DNA from: an uncultured Oscillospiraceae bacterium
Lineage (GTDB): Bacteria > Bacillota > Clostridia > Oscillospirales > Ruminococcaceae
Length of the DNA stretch: 23,920 bases
Direction: 5' to 3'
NCBI GenBank assembly: GCA_900552845.1
Contig: USBC01000005.1
Location: 1-23,920 of the forward strand
Shown: piece after piece, positions 6,800-13,808 of the stretch
Numbering within the stretch: the stretch's first letter is position 1
Layout of the letters: each line of letters opens with the position of its first letter
Program-made: the position numbers and the translations under genes
The notes under the pieces: generated by a model
What the model was told of the DNA's origin: nothing
The model's input: only the letters and a program-made list of their open reading frames with translations
Databases searched by the model: none

Positions 6800-7546
6800 T
6801 CAGTCGGCGGGGACATACTCCACACTGGCGTACCGCAGCTGGAGACCCAGCAGCGGACTTTCCCATTCCTCCCACTCCAGCGTGCGGGTGCCAAGCAGAA
6901 AATCGGTGGGCAGAATGTTGCCATGCATTAACCGATTGCAGCAGTCCTCGTAGGCTTCAGCCGGATCGTCGCCCTGCCCATAGCTGTTGCCGTAGACGGA
7001 GAAAACCCCCTTGTAGTGGTTTTCCCCCAGCTGCTCCAGGTGGGTCAGCACCATAAAGTCGGGTATGAGCATGCCCCAGCCGGTAGATTCCACATTTCCA
7101 TCCTGCGTCAGGGTGGTATTACGGGTTTCATACTGGGTGATGGGCTCACCCAGGTATTCCATGGCGGCCCGGTCATATTCCGCCTTGGGGTAGGAGTAGG
7201 TCACTTCTTTTCCGGCAGCCATTTCCTCAGCGGCCAGCTTTACCAGCACATAGGCGGCACGGCTGCCGGCGGTCTCCTTTTGGCCAGCTTTGGGATACAG
7301 TAAAAAGATATCGGCGTTATTATAGGGGTTCTGGAAATACTCAAAGTACTTCTTCACATCGGGGTCAATGGGAGTATTGTCCGGCTCGGTGACGGGGTCG
7401 GTCACAGGGTCGGTGACGGGATCGGTCACGGGATCGGTCACGGGATCGGGGTCGGGATCGGGAGTGGGGGCGGGCTTTTCGCCGCAGGCGGTCAGCAGCA
7501 GGGCAAGGCACAAGGCAAGCAGCAGGGGCAGCATCGTTTTCTTCAT
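6800..7546 (-). CDS. Lipoprotein with DPVT repeats, unknown function
   Basis: 248 residues. A type II signal peptide (MKKTMLPLLL...) ends in lipobox LTAC with lipidated Cys21, so it should be anchored outside the membrane. Next comes a spacer of D-P-D-P and D-P-V-T repeats (about 29-56) that would lift the domain off the surface. The C-terminal domain (about 62-248) is rich in aromatic and acidic residues; I recognise no family. Start at 7546 is fixed by GGAGG (7554-7558 on the reverse strand) and by the signal peptide; the longer upstream frame has neither. Single gene with its own promoters and terminator. Confidence 0.8.
   Translation of the reverse strand: MKKTMLPLLLALCLALLLTACGEKPAPTPDPDPDPVTDPVTDPVTDPVTDPVTEPDNTPIDPDVKKYFEYFQNPYNNADIFLLYPKAGQKETAGSRAAYVLVKLAAEEMAAGKEVTYSYPKAEYDRAAMEYLGEPITQYETRNTTLTQDGNVESTGWGMLIPDFMVLTHLEQLGENHYKGVFSVYGNSYGQGDDPAEAYEDCCNRLMHGNILPTDFLLGTRTLEWEEWESPLLGLQLRYASVEYVPAD
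7386..7457 (-). repeat. 12-bp tandem repeat encoding DPVT units
   Basis: Five to six copies of a TCGGT(G/C)AC(G/A)GG(G/A) unit, read on the minus strand as Asp-Pro-Val-Thr; the last unit is degenerate and grades into DPDP. Copy number is likely to vary by slippage. Confidence 0.85.
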
Positions 7547-7589
7547 GTTGTTTCCTCCCGTTGGTGTCATTGATATTAGGCTTACACTA

Positions 7590-7619
7590 TTTATAACGAA
7601 CGAGCGCCGCAAAATGCAA
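7590..7619 (-). promoter_or_regulatory. Proximal promoter of the lipoprotein gene
   Basis: On the minus strand TTGCAT (7619-7614), 18-base spacer, TATAAA (7595-7590); about 44 bases to the ATG. Confidence 0.55.
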
Positions 7620-7667
7620 CACGCTTTTGCAAAAAAACTGCGGCAAGGAAGATGCTTCCTTTCTCTC

Positions 7668-7695
7668 ATTATACATAAGGGGGGGTGAAAGTCAA
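7668..7695 (-). promoter_or_regulatory. Distal promoter of the lipoprotein gene
   Basis: Minus strand TTGACT (7695-7690), 16-base spacer, TATAAT (7673-7668). The transcript would begin with a 7-bp triloop hairpin AAGGAAG-cat-CTTCCTT (7661-7645) and then, six bases on, a run of seven T (7638-7632), a possible weak attenuator. Confidence 0.55.
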
Positions 7696-7723
7696 GCGAG
7701 GACCCATAGGCGGGGCAAAACGT

Positions 7724-7753
7724 AAAAACACCCCGCCGCAGGGGCAGGGTGTT
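7724..7753 (-). terminator. Terminator of the rpsF-ssb-rpsR operon
   Basis: Minus strand AACACCCTGCC / GGCGGGGTGTT (one G-U pair) with a short loop, then TTTT; it lies just after rpsR. Confidence 0.75.
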
Positions 7754-7778
7754 CGTGTGTTTTTAACCGCAGGTTGCC

Positions 7779-8039
7779 TTAGTCGGTGACATAGGGCAGC
7801 AGGGCCAGATGACGGGCACGCTTGATCGCGGTGGTCAGCTGGCGCTGATGGCGGGCGCAGGTACCGGTCACGCGGCGGGGAACGATCTTTCCACGCTCGG
7901 ACAGGTAGCGGCGCAGACGCTGGGTGTCTTTATAATCGATCATCTCGATCTTATCGGCACAGAAAGCACAAACCTTTCTGCGGGGACGACGGTCGCGGTT
8001 CATGGGTCTCTCGGGTCTTTCGGTACGCTCCATAGCCAT
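7779..8039 (-). CDS. rpsR: 30S ribosomal protein S18
   Basis: 86 residues. Clear S18: basic N-terminal arm, then VCAFCADKIEMIDYKDTQRL, YLSERGKIVPRRVTG and CARHQRQLTTAIKRARHLALLPY. It pairs with S6 on the platform of the small subunit. Cys24 and Cys27 plus a later Cys keep the zinc-type version. RBS AAGGAGG before the ATG. Last gene of the conserved rpsF-ssb-rpsR operon; transcription ends at the hairpin near 7740. Confidence 0.97.
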   Translation of the reverse strand: MAMERTERPERPMNRDRRPRRKVCAFCADKIEMIDYKDTQRLRRYLSERGKIVPRRVTGTCARHQRQLTTAIKRARHLALLPYVTD

Positions 8040-8084
8040 GGTTCAAACCTCCTTGTTAGAATAATGAAACAGTTTTCGTCGGGA

Positions 8085-8540
8085 TCAGAAGGGCAGGTCG
8101 TTATCGCTTTCCGCTTCCTCAAAATCGCTGACAGCGCCATTGGCATAGGCAGGCTGTGCGGGGGCGGGGGCAGTGAAGCTGTTTTCATTGTAGCTTGTGC
8201 TGCCGCTGCCGGAGTTGCTGGACTTTGCGCCGGTAAAGAACACATTGTCGGTCACAATTTCGGTGGCGGTGCGCTTATTGCCGTTTTTGTCCTCGTAGTT
8301 GCGGGTCTGGATAGAACCCTCCACGCCGATGACATCGCCCTTGTGGAAGTAGCGGCAGACGAACTCCGCCTGCTGACGCCAGGAAGTGATGTTGAGAAAG
8401 TCAGTCTTGCGTTCGCTGTCACGACCGGAGAACCGGCGATCCACAGCGATACTGAAGCTGCAAACAGAAATCCCATTGGGGGTCTGCTTCAGCTCAGGGT
8501 CTGCGGTCAGGCGACCGATGAGAATGGCTTTATTAAACAT
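8085..8540 (-). CDS. ssb: Single-stranded DNA-binding protein
   Basis: 151 residues. OB-fold domain at about 1-107 (MFNKAILIGRLTADPEL..., VDRRFSG, TDFLNITSWRQQAEFV, GSIQTRNYEDKNG). A Ser/Asn/Ala/Pro-rich linker follows, then the acidic tip ending DNDLPF, which recruits partner proteins in replication and repair. Sits between rpsF and rpsR, the usual place of the essential SSB in Firmicutes. Strong RBS (AAGGAGA). Confidence 0.97.
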   Translation of the reverse strand: MFNKAILIGRLTADPELKQTPNGISVCSFSIAVDRRFSGRDSERKTDFLNITSWRQQAEFVCRYFHKGDVIGVEGSIQTRNYEDKNGNKRTATEIVTDNVFFTGAKSSNSGSGSTSYNENSFTAPAPAQPAYANGAVSDFEEAESDNDLPF

Positions 8541-8552
8541 TACATCATCTCC

Positions 8553-8849
8553 TTAGTTCTCTTTAGCAATAATGAGAGAACGGATCACACCTTCGGTGAT
8601 CTTGTAGATACGATCCAGCTCCGCAGGGAACTCGTGGGGAGCAGTGAAGTTGACGAGAACATAGTAGCCTTCCTGCTCGTAGTCGATTTCGTAAGCCAGT
8701 CTGCGCTTGCCCCACTCATCGATGGAATCGATGGTGCCGTTGGCAGCGATCAGATCGGTAAACTTCTTCACCAGCTCGGCGGTGGCTTCCTCGGTCAGCT
8801 TGTTGCTCAGTACGAATACTGTCTCATAGCTCTTGGTCAGGTTTGCCAT
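8553..8849 (-). CDS. rpsF: 30S ribosomal protein S6
   Basis: 98 residues, typical S6: MANLTKSYETVFVLS, FTDLIAANGTIDSIDEWGKRRLAYEIDYEQEGYYVLVNFTA, ending in the helix GVIRSLIIAKEN. First gene of the S6-SSB-S18 operon. A strong promoter and a leader able to hide the ribosome binding site lie upstream, consistent with feedback by the S6:S18 complex known in other bacteria. Confidence 0.97.
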   Translation of the reverse strand: MANLTKSYETVFVLSNKLTEEATAELVKKFTDLIAANGTIDSIDEWGKRRLAYEIDYEQEGYYVLVNFTAPHEFPAELDRIYKITEGVIRSLIIAKEN

Positions 8850-8854
8850 ACTTT

Positions 8855-8928
8855 ACACCTCCTTATGGACTTTCGCCCCCCACACTTGGGCAGGGGGAAG
8901 GAGTTATGCCATGAAAATTTAGCACAAC
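8855..8928 (-). promoter_or_regulatory. rpsF leader RNA, candidate S6:S18 autoregulatory structure
   Basis: In the minus-strand transcript an anti-Shine-Dalgarno ACTCCTT (8904-8898) can pair with the rpsF site AAGGAGG (8864-8858). A C5/G5-6 hairpin with TGCCCAAGTGTG in its loop sits between them (about 8897-8875). The position fits the S6:S18 leader class; I could not confirm its conserved loop bases. Confidence 0.5.
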
Positions 8929-8934
8929 ATAAGA

Positions 8935-8963
8935 ATTATACCAACAAAAAAACCGCAAGTCAA
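8935..8963 (-). promoter_or_regulatory. Promoter of the rpsF-ssb-rpsR operon
   Basis: Minus strand TTGACT (8963-8958), 17-base spacer, TATAAT (8940-8935): near consensus. The -35 lies in the loop of the terminator of the preceding gene. Confidence 0.8.
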
Positions 8964-8983
8964 CAGTCAGACCGGCGGTTTTT
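8946..8983 (-). terminator. Terminator of the RING/DUF2628 gene
   Basis: Minus strand AAAAACCGC / GCGGTTTTTTT with an 18-base loop and a T run. It overlaps the promoter of the next operon. Confidence 0.65.
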
Positions 8984-9013
8984 GGCTTTATAACGGGGAT
9001 TTTATGCGATAAT

Positions 9014-10009
9014 TTACATCAAAAAGACCGAAGTAAGAATGGAAACGACCGAGAACACCCCGATCACCACCAGAAATACTGCCAGCCAGCTTGTGCCGCC
9101 CATACGGGAAAGGTTCTGATAATACTGCTGCGTACCTGCTGCCGCATGCCCGCGGTAACGCTGGATATTGATCTGCTGGGTAATCTTTTTGAGATAGAAA
9201 TAGTTGAAGAACAGCGAGCAGAGAACGCTGATTACCAGCCCGCCGTACTGCGCAATGGCAGAGGTAGAAACCATTGCCTGATAGTGAGGCGAAAGGGTGT
9301 TCAGATTCAATAGCTCCGAAAGGGTGGTAACGCCTGCTGACATGGCATCTTGAAAATAGGGAACATAGCTGATGGCAAAGGGAACATAGCAGCCAAGCTG
9401 AATGCCCACCAAAATGGCGCCCCATGCGTACATCTTGCGGTAGAAGCAGTAAAGCCCTGAAAAGAAGAACGCTGCGATATTAAAGCTCACCGGCGTTTTT
9501 CTTTGCAGCATGGCGCGGAATTTATAAAGGAAGCCCAGCGCATTGGGCCCCACATACGCCGCTACCTCGCGGGCGGTCAGCTCGTTATTCAGCTTTTCGT
9601 TGGGGTCTATATTGTACTGGTCACGCACATATTCGGCAAAGCTGCCGCCGTCCGGCGTTTTGCGGTCGCCGGCGGGAATATGCTCTCCGGTCTCCTTTAG
9701 CGGATAGCCGCACAGTTCACAGTGCTCCTGCCCGGCAGGGTTGACGGTACCGCAGCGGCTGCACATGACCAGACCGTCATCGGCACGGGGAGCGGACTGC
9801 TGGTCGTCCAACGGCACCGAGGGGCCGGGTGCCGTCTTGGGGGGCTGCCACACATAGCCCTCGGCGTGGCGCTGCTCGTAGACGCAGTGCCCCAGCTCTT
9901 TATAGCAGGCGCGGTGGTAGGGCGTGCCGCACTCCGGGCAGACAACAATATCGTCCTCTGCGGTAAAGGGCTTGCCGCAAGCCGCACAGGATATACCGGT
10001 ATATTTCAC
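9014..10009 (-). CDS. Prokaryotic RING-finger / zinc-ribbon membrane protein with DUF2628
   Basis: 331 residues. The N-terminal cross-brace zinc site uses Cys8, Cys11, Cys24, Cys27, His32, Cys35 and then His41/Cys42, like the prokaryotic RING finger family. A second zinc ribbon uses Cys83, Cys86, Cys97 and Cys100 (MCSRCG...CELCG). After a linker comes a DUF2628-like membrane part (about 175-330): FNIAAFFFSGLYCFYRKMYAWG, two further helices and a final helix at 308-329. GTG start; GGAGG at 10018-10022 (reverse) is eight bases away. Bacterial RING proteins of this type have no proven ubiquitin role, so function is unknown. Monocistronic with its own promoter and terminator. Confidence 0.85.
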   Translation of the reverse strand: MKYTGISCAACGKPFTAEDDIVVCPECGTPYHRACYKELGHCVYEQRHAEGYVWQPPKTAPGPSVPLDDQQSAPRADDGLVMCSRCGTVNPAGQEHCELCGYPLKETGEHIPAGDRKTPDGGSFAEYVRDQYNIDPNEKLNNELTAREVAAYVGPNALGFLYKFRAMLQRKTPVSFNIAAFFFSGLYCFYRKMYAWGAILVGIQLGCYVPFAISYVPYFQDAMSAGVTTLSELLNLNTLSPHYQAMVSTSAIAQYGGLVISVLCSLFFNYFYLKKITQQINIQRYRGHAAAGTQQYYQNLSRMGGTSWLAVFLVVIGVFSVVSILTSVFLM

Positions 10010-10042
10010 AGAGATAGCCTCCTTATTGGCACTTTACCATGT

Positions 10043-10071
10043 ATTATAATATAGGAAGTGGGGCAATTCAA
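10043..10071 (-). promoter_or_regulatory. Promoter of the RING/DUF2628 gene
   Basis: Minus strand TTGAAT (10071-10066), 17-base spacer, TATAAT (10048-10043), about 35 bases before the GTG start. Confidence 0.7.
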
Positions 10072-10132
10072 TGGAATTTCGGTGAACAAATTCTCTTTTT
10101 GACGATTTTTTTGGGAAATTTACGGGTTTTGT

Positions 10133-10161
10133 TTTACAAGCTGCCGCTTTTATGGTAGAAT
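10133..10161 (+). promoter_or_regulatory. Promoter of prfB
   Basis: TTTACA (10133-10138), 17-base spacer with TGG just before TAGAAT (10156-10161). The remaining leader of about 110 bases is A/T-rich; I see no clear structure in it. Divergent from the RING gene promoter. Confidence 0.6.
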
Positions 10162-10276
10162 AATACGGCTATTGAGAGATAAAAAAAGAACAAATACAAG
10201 GTGTAAACTAATATGATTTAATACAATCTGTAAATATTAACTGACTATATAGATGATTTAGGAAAGGGAAAAACCT

Positions 10277-11395
10277 ATGCTGCAATTTGAAGAACTGAGA
10301 CTGAAGCTGGAGGGCATGGAGCCGGAGCTTCGGGAGCTTCGACAATCCCTCAATATTGATAAGTTGGGCATCGAGATCGCCGAGCTGGAGCGCAAGGCGG
10401 CGGAACCGAGCTTTTGGGACGACATGGAAAACAGCCAGAAGGTGCTCCAGCGCACGGCACAACTCAAAGCGAGCGTTGAGACCTATCAAAAGCTGCAATC
10501 GCTGTACGAGGATACCCTCACCCTCATCGAGCTGGCGGAGGAAGCCGGCGATGAAAGCGTGTACGAGGAAGCTGCTGCCGATACCGAGCAGCTGCAAAGC
10601 CGCATGGCGGAGGTGCGCCTGACCACCCTGCTCACCGGCGAGTATGACAGCAAAAATGCCATTCTTACCTTCCATGCGGGGGCAGGCGGTACTGAGGCGC
10701 AGGACTGGGCGCAGATGCTGTACCGCATGTATACCCGCTGGGCGGAGCGCCACGGCTATTCCTATAAAATTCTGGATTACCTTGATGGCGACGAGGCAGG
10801 CATTAAGAGCGCCTCTATTCTCATTGAGGGGCTGAATGCCTACGGCTTCCTCAAGTCGGAAAACGGCGTTCACCGTTTGGTGCGCGTTTCTCCCTTCGAT
10901 GCCAGCGGACGCCGTCAGACCTCCTTTGCTTCGCTGGAGGTCATGCCGGAGATCGACAAGGACGTGAACATCGAGATCCGCGAGGAGGATATCCAGATGG
11001 ACGTGTACCGTGCCAGCGGCGCGGGCGGACAGAAGGTTAATAAGACCTCCAGCGCCGTGCGCCTGACCCACCTGCCCACCGGTATCGTGGTGGCGTGTCA
11101 GGTGGAGCGCAGCCAGCACCAGAACCGTGAGGTCGCCATGAATATGCTGCGCAGTAAGCTGGTGGAGATCAAGGAGCGCGAGCACTTGGATAAGATCGAG
11201 GACATCAAGGGCGTGCAGAAGGAGATCGCATGGGGCAGCCAGATCCGCTCCTATGTGTTCATGCCCTACACCATGGTCAAGGATCACCGCACCAACTACG
11301 AAACCGGCAACATCACCGCCGTCATGGACGGCGACCTCGATGGCTTCATCAATGAGTATCTCAAGAAAAAGAGCCAGGGCACACTGGAAAAATAA
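10277..11395 (+). CDS. prfB: Peptide chain release factor 2, no programmed frameshift
   Basis: Releases finished protein at UGA and UAA codons. 372 residues in a single frame. The stop-codon reading tripeptide SPF is at 205-207 (VSPFDASG), which identifies RF2 rather than RF1 (PAT/PxT), and the catalytic GGQ is at 250-252 (SGAGGQKVNKTSSAVR). In most bacteria prfB has an in-frame UGA after codon 25 that needs a +1 shift; here codons 25-26 read CTC-AAT (Leu-Asn) with no UGA, so the autoregulatory frameshift is absent. RBS AGGAAAGGG ends about nine bases before the ATG. Monocistronic with a strong terminator. Confidence 0.97.
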   Translation: MLQFEELRLKLEGMEPELRELRQSLNIDKLGIEIAELERKAAEPSFWDDMENSQKVLQRTAQLKASVETYQKLQSLYEDTLTLIELAEEAGDESVYEEAAADTEQLQSRMAEVRLTTLLTGEYDSKNAILTFHAGAGGTEAQDWAQMLYRMYTRWAERHGYSYKILDYLDGDEAGIKSASILIEGLNAYGFLKSENGVHRLVRVSPFDASGRRQTSFASLEVMPEIDKDVNIEIREEDIQMDVYRASGAGGQKVNKTSSAVRLTHLPTGIVVACQVERSQHQNREVAMNMLRSKLVEIKEREHLDKIEDIKGVQKEIAWGSQIRSYVFMPYTMVKDHRTNYETGNITAVMDGDLDGFINEYLKKKSQGTLEK

Positions 11396-11413
11396 GATCA
11401 CAGTAAAATGACG

Positions 11414-11454
11414 ATTCCCGATCAGCGGAACACCGCGGGTCGGGAATTTTTTAT
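11414..11454 (+). terminator. Terminator of prfB
   Basis: Outer stem ATTCCCGA / TCGGGAAT with inner GCGG / CCGC around AACA, then TTTTTTATT. Confidence 0.85.
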
Positions 11455-11462
11455 TATAAATT

Positions 11463-12035
11463 TTAGAAAGTAGCTTGGGCTTGACTTAACGCATAGATCA
11501 TGGAATCAATACCTGATAGCGCCGTATAACAGCTGCCGGTTTTCCTAAAGGCGGGAGTGTAATAGATATTATTGTCAGCGTCAAAACAGAATTCTTCCGC
11601 AGATAGTTCTTTCGCTTCCGATGCCAACAGACTACCTTCCCAAAAGCTCCGCAGGAAGTCAATTCCCGCACACATGGTAGCGATGGGCTTCTTTTTGCTG
11701 ATAAAATGAGTGACGCACGCCTCTATCGCATTAGAATTCTTATAATTGCGCAGCAAACCGATCCCGCCGGGGATAATTAACGCATTGTATTCGTCAAATT
11801 CAATCTCACGAATATCTTCTATGCGTCCTCTGCCAATGCGGGCAGCTTCTAAAAGAATATTCCGCTTTTCTGCCAGCTGCTCCGTCAGGTGGTTGACCGA
11901 TTGAACGGAGAGAGCTTCTGCAACAGGCGTGTAATCACAACCATACTTGTCAAGCGCTGCATATGTTAGAATTACTTCTTCGATGCATGAGCCATCACCA
12001 AGTCCGCAGCCAGCTAATAAAACCAGACACTTCAT
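11463..12035 (-). CDS. elbB: ElbB-like DJ-1/PfpI superfamily protein
   Basis: 190 residues. Recognised by LLAGCGLGDGSCIEE at the start, VNHLTEQLAEKRNILLEAARIGRG in the middle, ALIIPGGIGLLRN, and the nucleophile elbow ATMCAG with Cys122. The ElbB group is annotated as isoprenoid-biosynthesis-associated or glyoxalase-III-like; the actual reaction is uncertain. Somewhat shorter than the E. coli protein (about 217 aa). The gene is visibly richer in A/T and in codons such as AAT, TTA and ATA than its neighbours, which suggests later arrival by transfer. Only 42 bases separate it from tcdA upstream, so it probably rides on that operon. RBS weak (AGAGGT). Confidence 0.75.
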   Translation of the reverse strand: MKCLVLLAGCGLGDGSCIEEVILTYAALDKYGCDYTPVAEALSVQSVNHLTEQLAEKRNILLEAARIGRGRIEDIREIEFDEYNALIIPGGIGLLRNYKNSNAIEACVTHFISKKKPIATMCAGIDFLRSFWEGSLLASEAKELSAEEFCFDADNNIYYTPAFRKTGSCYTALSGIDSMIYALSQAQATF

Positions 12036-12077
12036 TTTCGGTTACCTCTACAAAATTCAATTGGTTCATTTTCTCTT

Positions 12078-12806
12078 TCACCACTCTGCTTCTCCCAACA
12101 GCCTCGCCACCACCTCGGCGGCGATCAGCAGACCGGCGCTGGAGGGCACCCACGGACTGCTGCCGGGGGTGTCCTTGGGACGAGATTGCCCCGGGACAGG
12201 TGCGGTACCGCGGTTTTTGGGCGTTCTGGGCGGCTCGGTGGAATACACCACCCGCAGATGCTCAATGCCGCGGGCACGCAGCTCCCGCCGCATCACCCGT
12301 GCCAGCGGGCAGGTGGTCGTTTTGCTGATGTCGCAGGCAGTCAGCAGGTCGGGACGCAGCTTATTGCCGGTGCCCATGCTGCTGATGATGGGAACGCCCA
12401 GCGCCTTCGCCGTTTGAATCAGGTGCAGCTTGGCGGTGACGGTATCGATGGCGTCCACGATGCAGTCAAAGCCGGAAAGATCAATCAGATCGGCGTTTTC
12501 CGGCATATAAAAAATGGGATACTCGGTCACACGGATAGCAGGATTGATATCCCGCAGCCGTGCCGCCATCACCGCTGCCTTCGGCAGCCCGATGGTGGAA
12601 TGCAGCGCCACCAGTTGACGGTTTATGTTACTTTCGCTCACCGTGTCGTGGTCGATAAGGGCAAGCTGCCCTACACCGGCACGCCCCAGCGCCTCGCAGC
12701 ACCAGCTGCCCACGCCGCCCAGCCCAAAGACGGCGACCCGCTTCTGCGCAAGAGCTTGAATGGCGTCCTCGCCCAGCAACAGGGCGGTGCGTTCAAACTG
12801 GCTCAT
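12078..12806 (-). CDS. tcdA: tRNA threonylcarbamoyladenosine dehydratase
   Basis: 242 residues of the ThiF/MoeB E1-like superfamily. ATP-dependent cyclisation of t6A37 in ANN-decoding tRNAs to ct6A. Seen: the nucleotide-binding VFGLGGVGSWCCEALGRAG (glycines at 28-34), LIDHDTVSESNINRQ (Asp52, Asp54, Arg63), SMGTGNKLRP and the C-terminal SSAGLLIAAEVVARLL. No sulfur-carrier domain, which fits TcdA (CsdL/YgdL) rather than MoeB or ThiF. The ATG overlaps the end of the DnaC-like gene by four bases, so it is translated from that operon. Confidence 0.9.
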   Translation of the reverse strand: MSQFERTALLLGEDAIQALAQKRVAVFGLGGVGSWCCEALGRAGVGQLALIDHDTVSESNINRQLVALHSTIGLPKAAVMAARLRDINPAIRVTEYPIFYMPENADLIDLSGFDCIVDAIDTVTAKLHLIQTAKALGVPIISSMGTGNKLRPDLLTACDISKTTTCPLARVMRRELRARGIEHLRVVYSTEPPRTPKNRGTAPVPGQSRPKDTPGSSPWVPSSAGLLIAAEVVARLLGEAEW

Positions 12807-13792
12807 ACGGCAGCCTCCCCGCGGGCGCGCGCCAGCTTCTGCTGGCGGATATCCTTGCCGACAAAGCGGAACATGGTGTAGCTGCCGATTAGGCGGGAAA
12901 GGATACGCTCGTTATACATTTTGCCCATGGCTGTCAGGTCAAGATTGGTGCTGATGATGGTGGGGCGGCACTCGGTCATGCGGTCATTGATGACCTGATA
13001 CAGTACCGACTGGCTGTATGCCGTGGCAAATTCCGCTCCCATATCGTCCAGAATCAACAGGTCGCAGGAGAGGATTTCCCGCATGGCGGTCATATCATCG
13101 GGAGTGGCGTTGCGGTTAAAGCGCACCCGCTCAAAGCAATCAATAAGCGCCTGCGCCGGATAATACCGGACGGAAAAGCCCTTTGCCGCCGCCTCCTGTG
13201 CAATGCAGGCGGAAAGATAGGTCTTTCCCAGACCGGTTCGTCCCGTAAACAGCAGATTGCCTGAGCTTTTGCCGAAATTTTCGGCGTAGCGGCGGCAGTA
13301 GGCAAGGATATTTCTCATCGCTTCCCGCGGGGAGAGCTTTCCTCCCTCGGCGGTATCGCTGTAGTAGCTCAGATCAAAATCCGCAAAGCCGCGGCAGTCC
13401 GCCAAAAGCCCTGCCGGCAGTGCAGCAACGGATCTCTCCCGCAAAAGCTGCTGCAGGCAGCGGCAGCGCCTGCCGTCCACAAAGCCGGTATCTCCGCACA
13501 GCGGGCAGGTATATCGGGGGAGCAGCAGGTCCTCGGCAATGCCGGCTTCCGCCAGCGTCTGCCGGCGCTCCTGCTTGATCCGCTCCAGTGCAGCGTGGTA
13601 TTTTTCAGTCGGCTCTCCCTCCAGTGCGGCGGCAGTCATCTGACGGCATACCCCGGCGATTTCGGCGTCAAACTGCCGCAGTCGGGGCAGGCTGCCGTAC
13701 AATTCATCTCGCCGAAGGTCGGCGTCCTCCTCCGCACGGCGGCGGCGGCGCGCCAGCAGCTCGGTCACTTCACGATAGGCATTATCTCCCAT
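12803..13792 (-). CDS. DnaC/DnaI-like helicase loader ATPase
   Basis: 329 residues. The N-terminal helical part (about 1-90) is followed by a zinc site CPLCGDTG...CRC (96-111). The AAA+ ATPase has Walker A GRTGLGKT at 184-191, Walker B LLILDDMG at 245-252, sensor 1 STN at 281-283 and arginines at 297/300 as candidate fingers. Loads or remodels the replicative helicase at initiation. It directly follows a DnaD-domain gene, the arrangement expected for a primosome pair in Firmicutes. Start supported by AAAGGA. Could be phage-derived in principle, but no phage genes are near and the tcdA linkage looks chromosomal. Confidence 0.92.
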   Translation of the reverse strand: MGDNAYREVTELLARRRRRAEEDADLRRDELYGSLPRLRQFDAEIAGVCRQMTAAALEGEPTEKYHAALERIKQERRQTLAEAGIAEDLLLPRYTCPLCGDTGFVDGRRCRCLQQLLRERSVAALPAGLLADCRGFADFDLSYYSDTAEGGKLSPREAMRNILAYCRRYAENFGKSSGNLLFTGRTGLGKTYLSACIAQEAAAKGFSVRYYPAQALIDCFERVRFNRNATPDDMTAMREILSCDLLILDDMGAEFATAYSQSVLYQVINDRMTECRPTIISTNLDLTAMGKMYNERILSRLIGSYTMFRFVGKDIRQQKLARARGEAAV

Positions 13793-13808
13793 AAGTCGAT
13801 GTCCTTTC

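Noticed and set aside
7809..8993. 394-codon plus-strand frame across rpsR, ssb and rpsF
   Set aside because: Three certain genes lie on the other strand; the frame crosses their spacers, promoter and leader.
10208..11401. 397-codon minus-strand frame across prfB
   Set aside because: Shadow of RF2; composition is that of an antisense translation.
11946..11956. CTTGTCAAGCG shared with the terminal repeat of the MITE-like element
   Set aside because: An 11-base match inside the elbB-like coding frame with no partner repeat or TA borders; chance or codon-driven.
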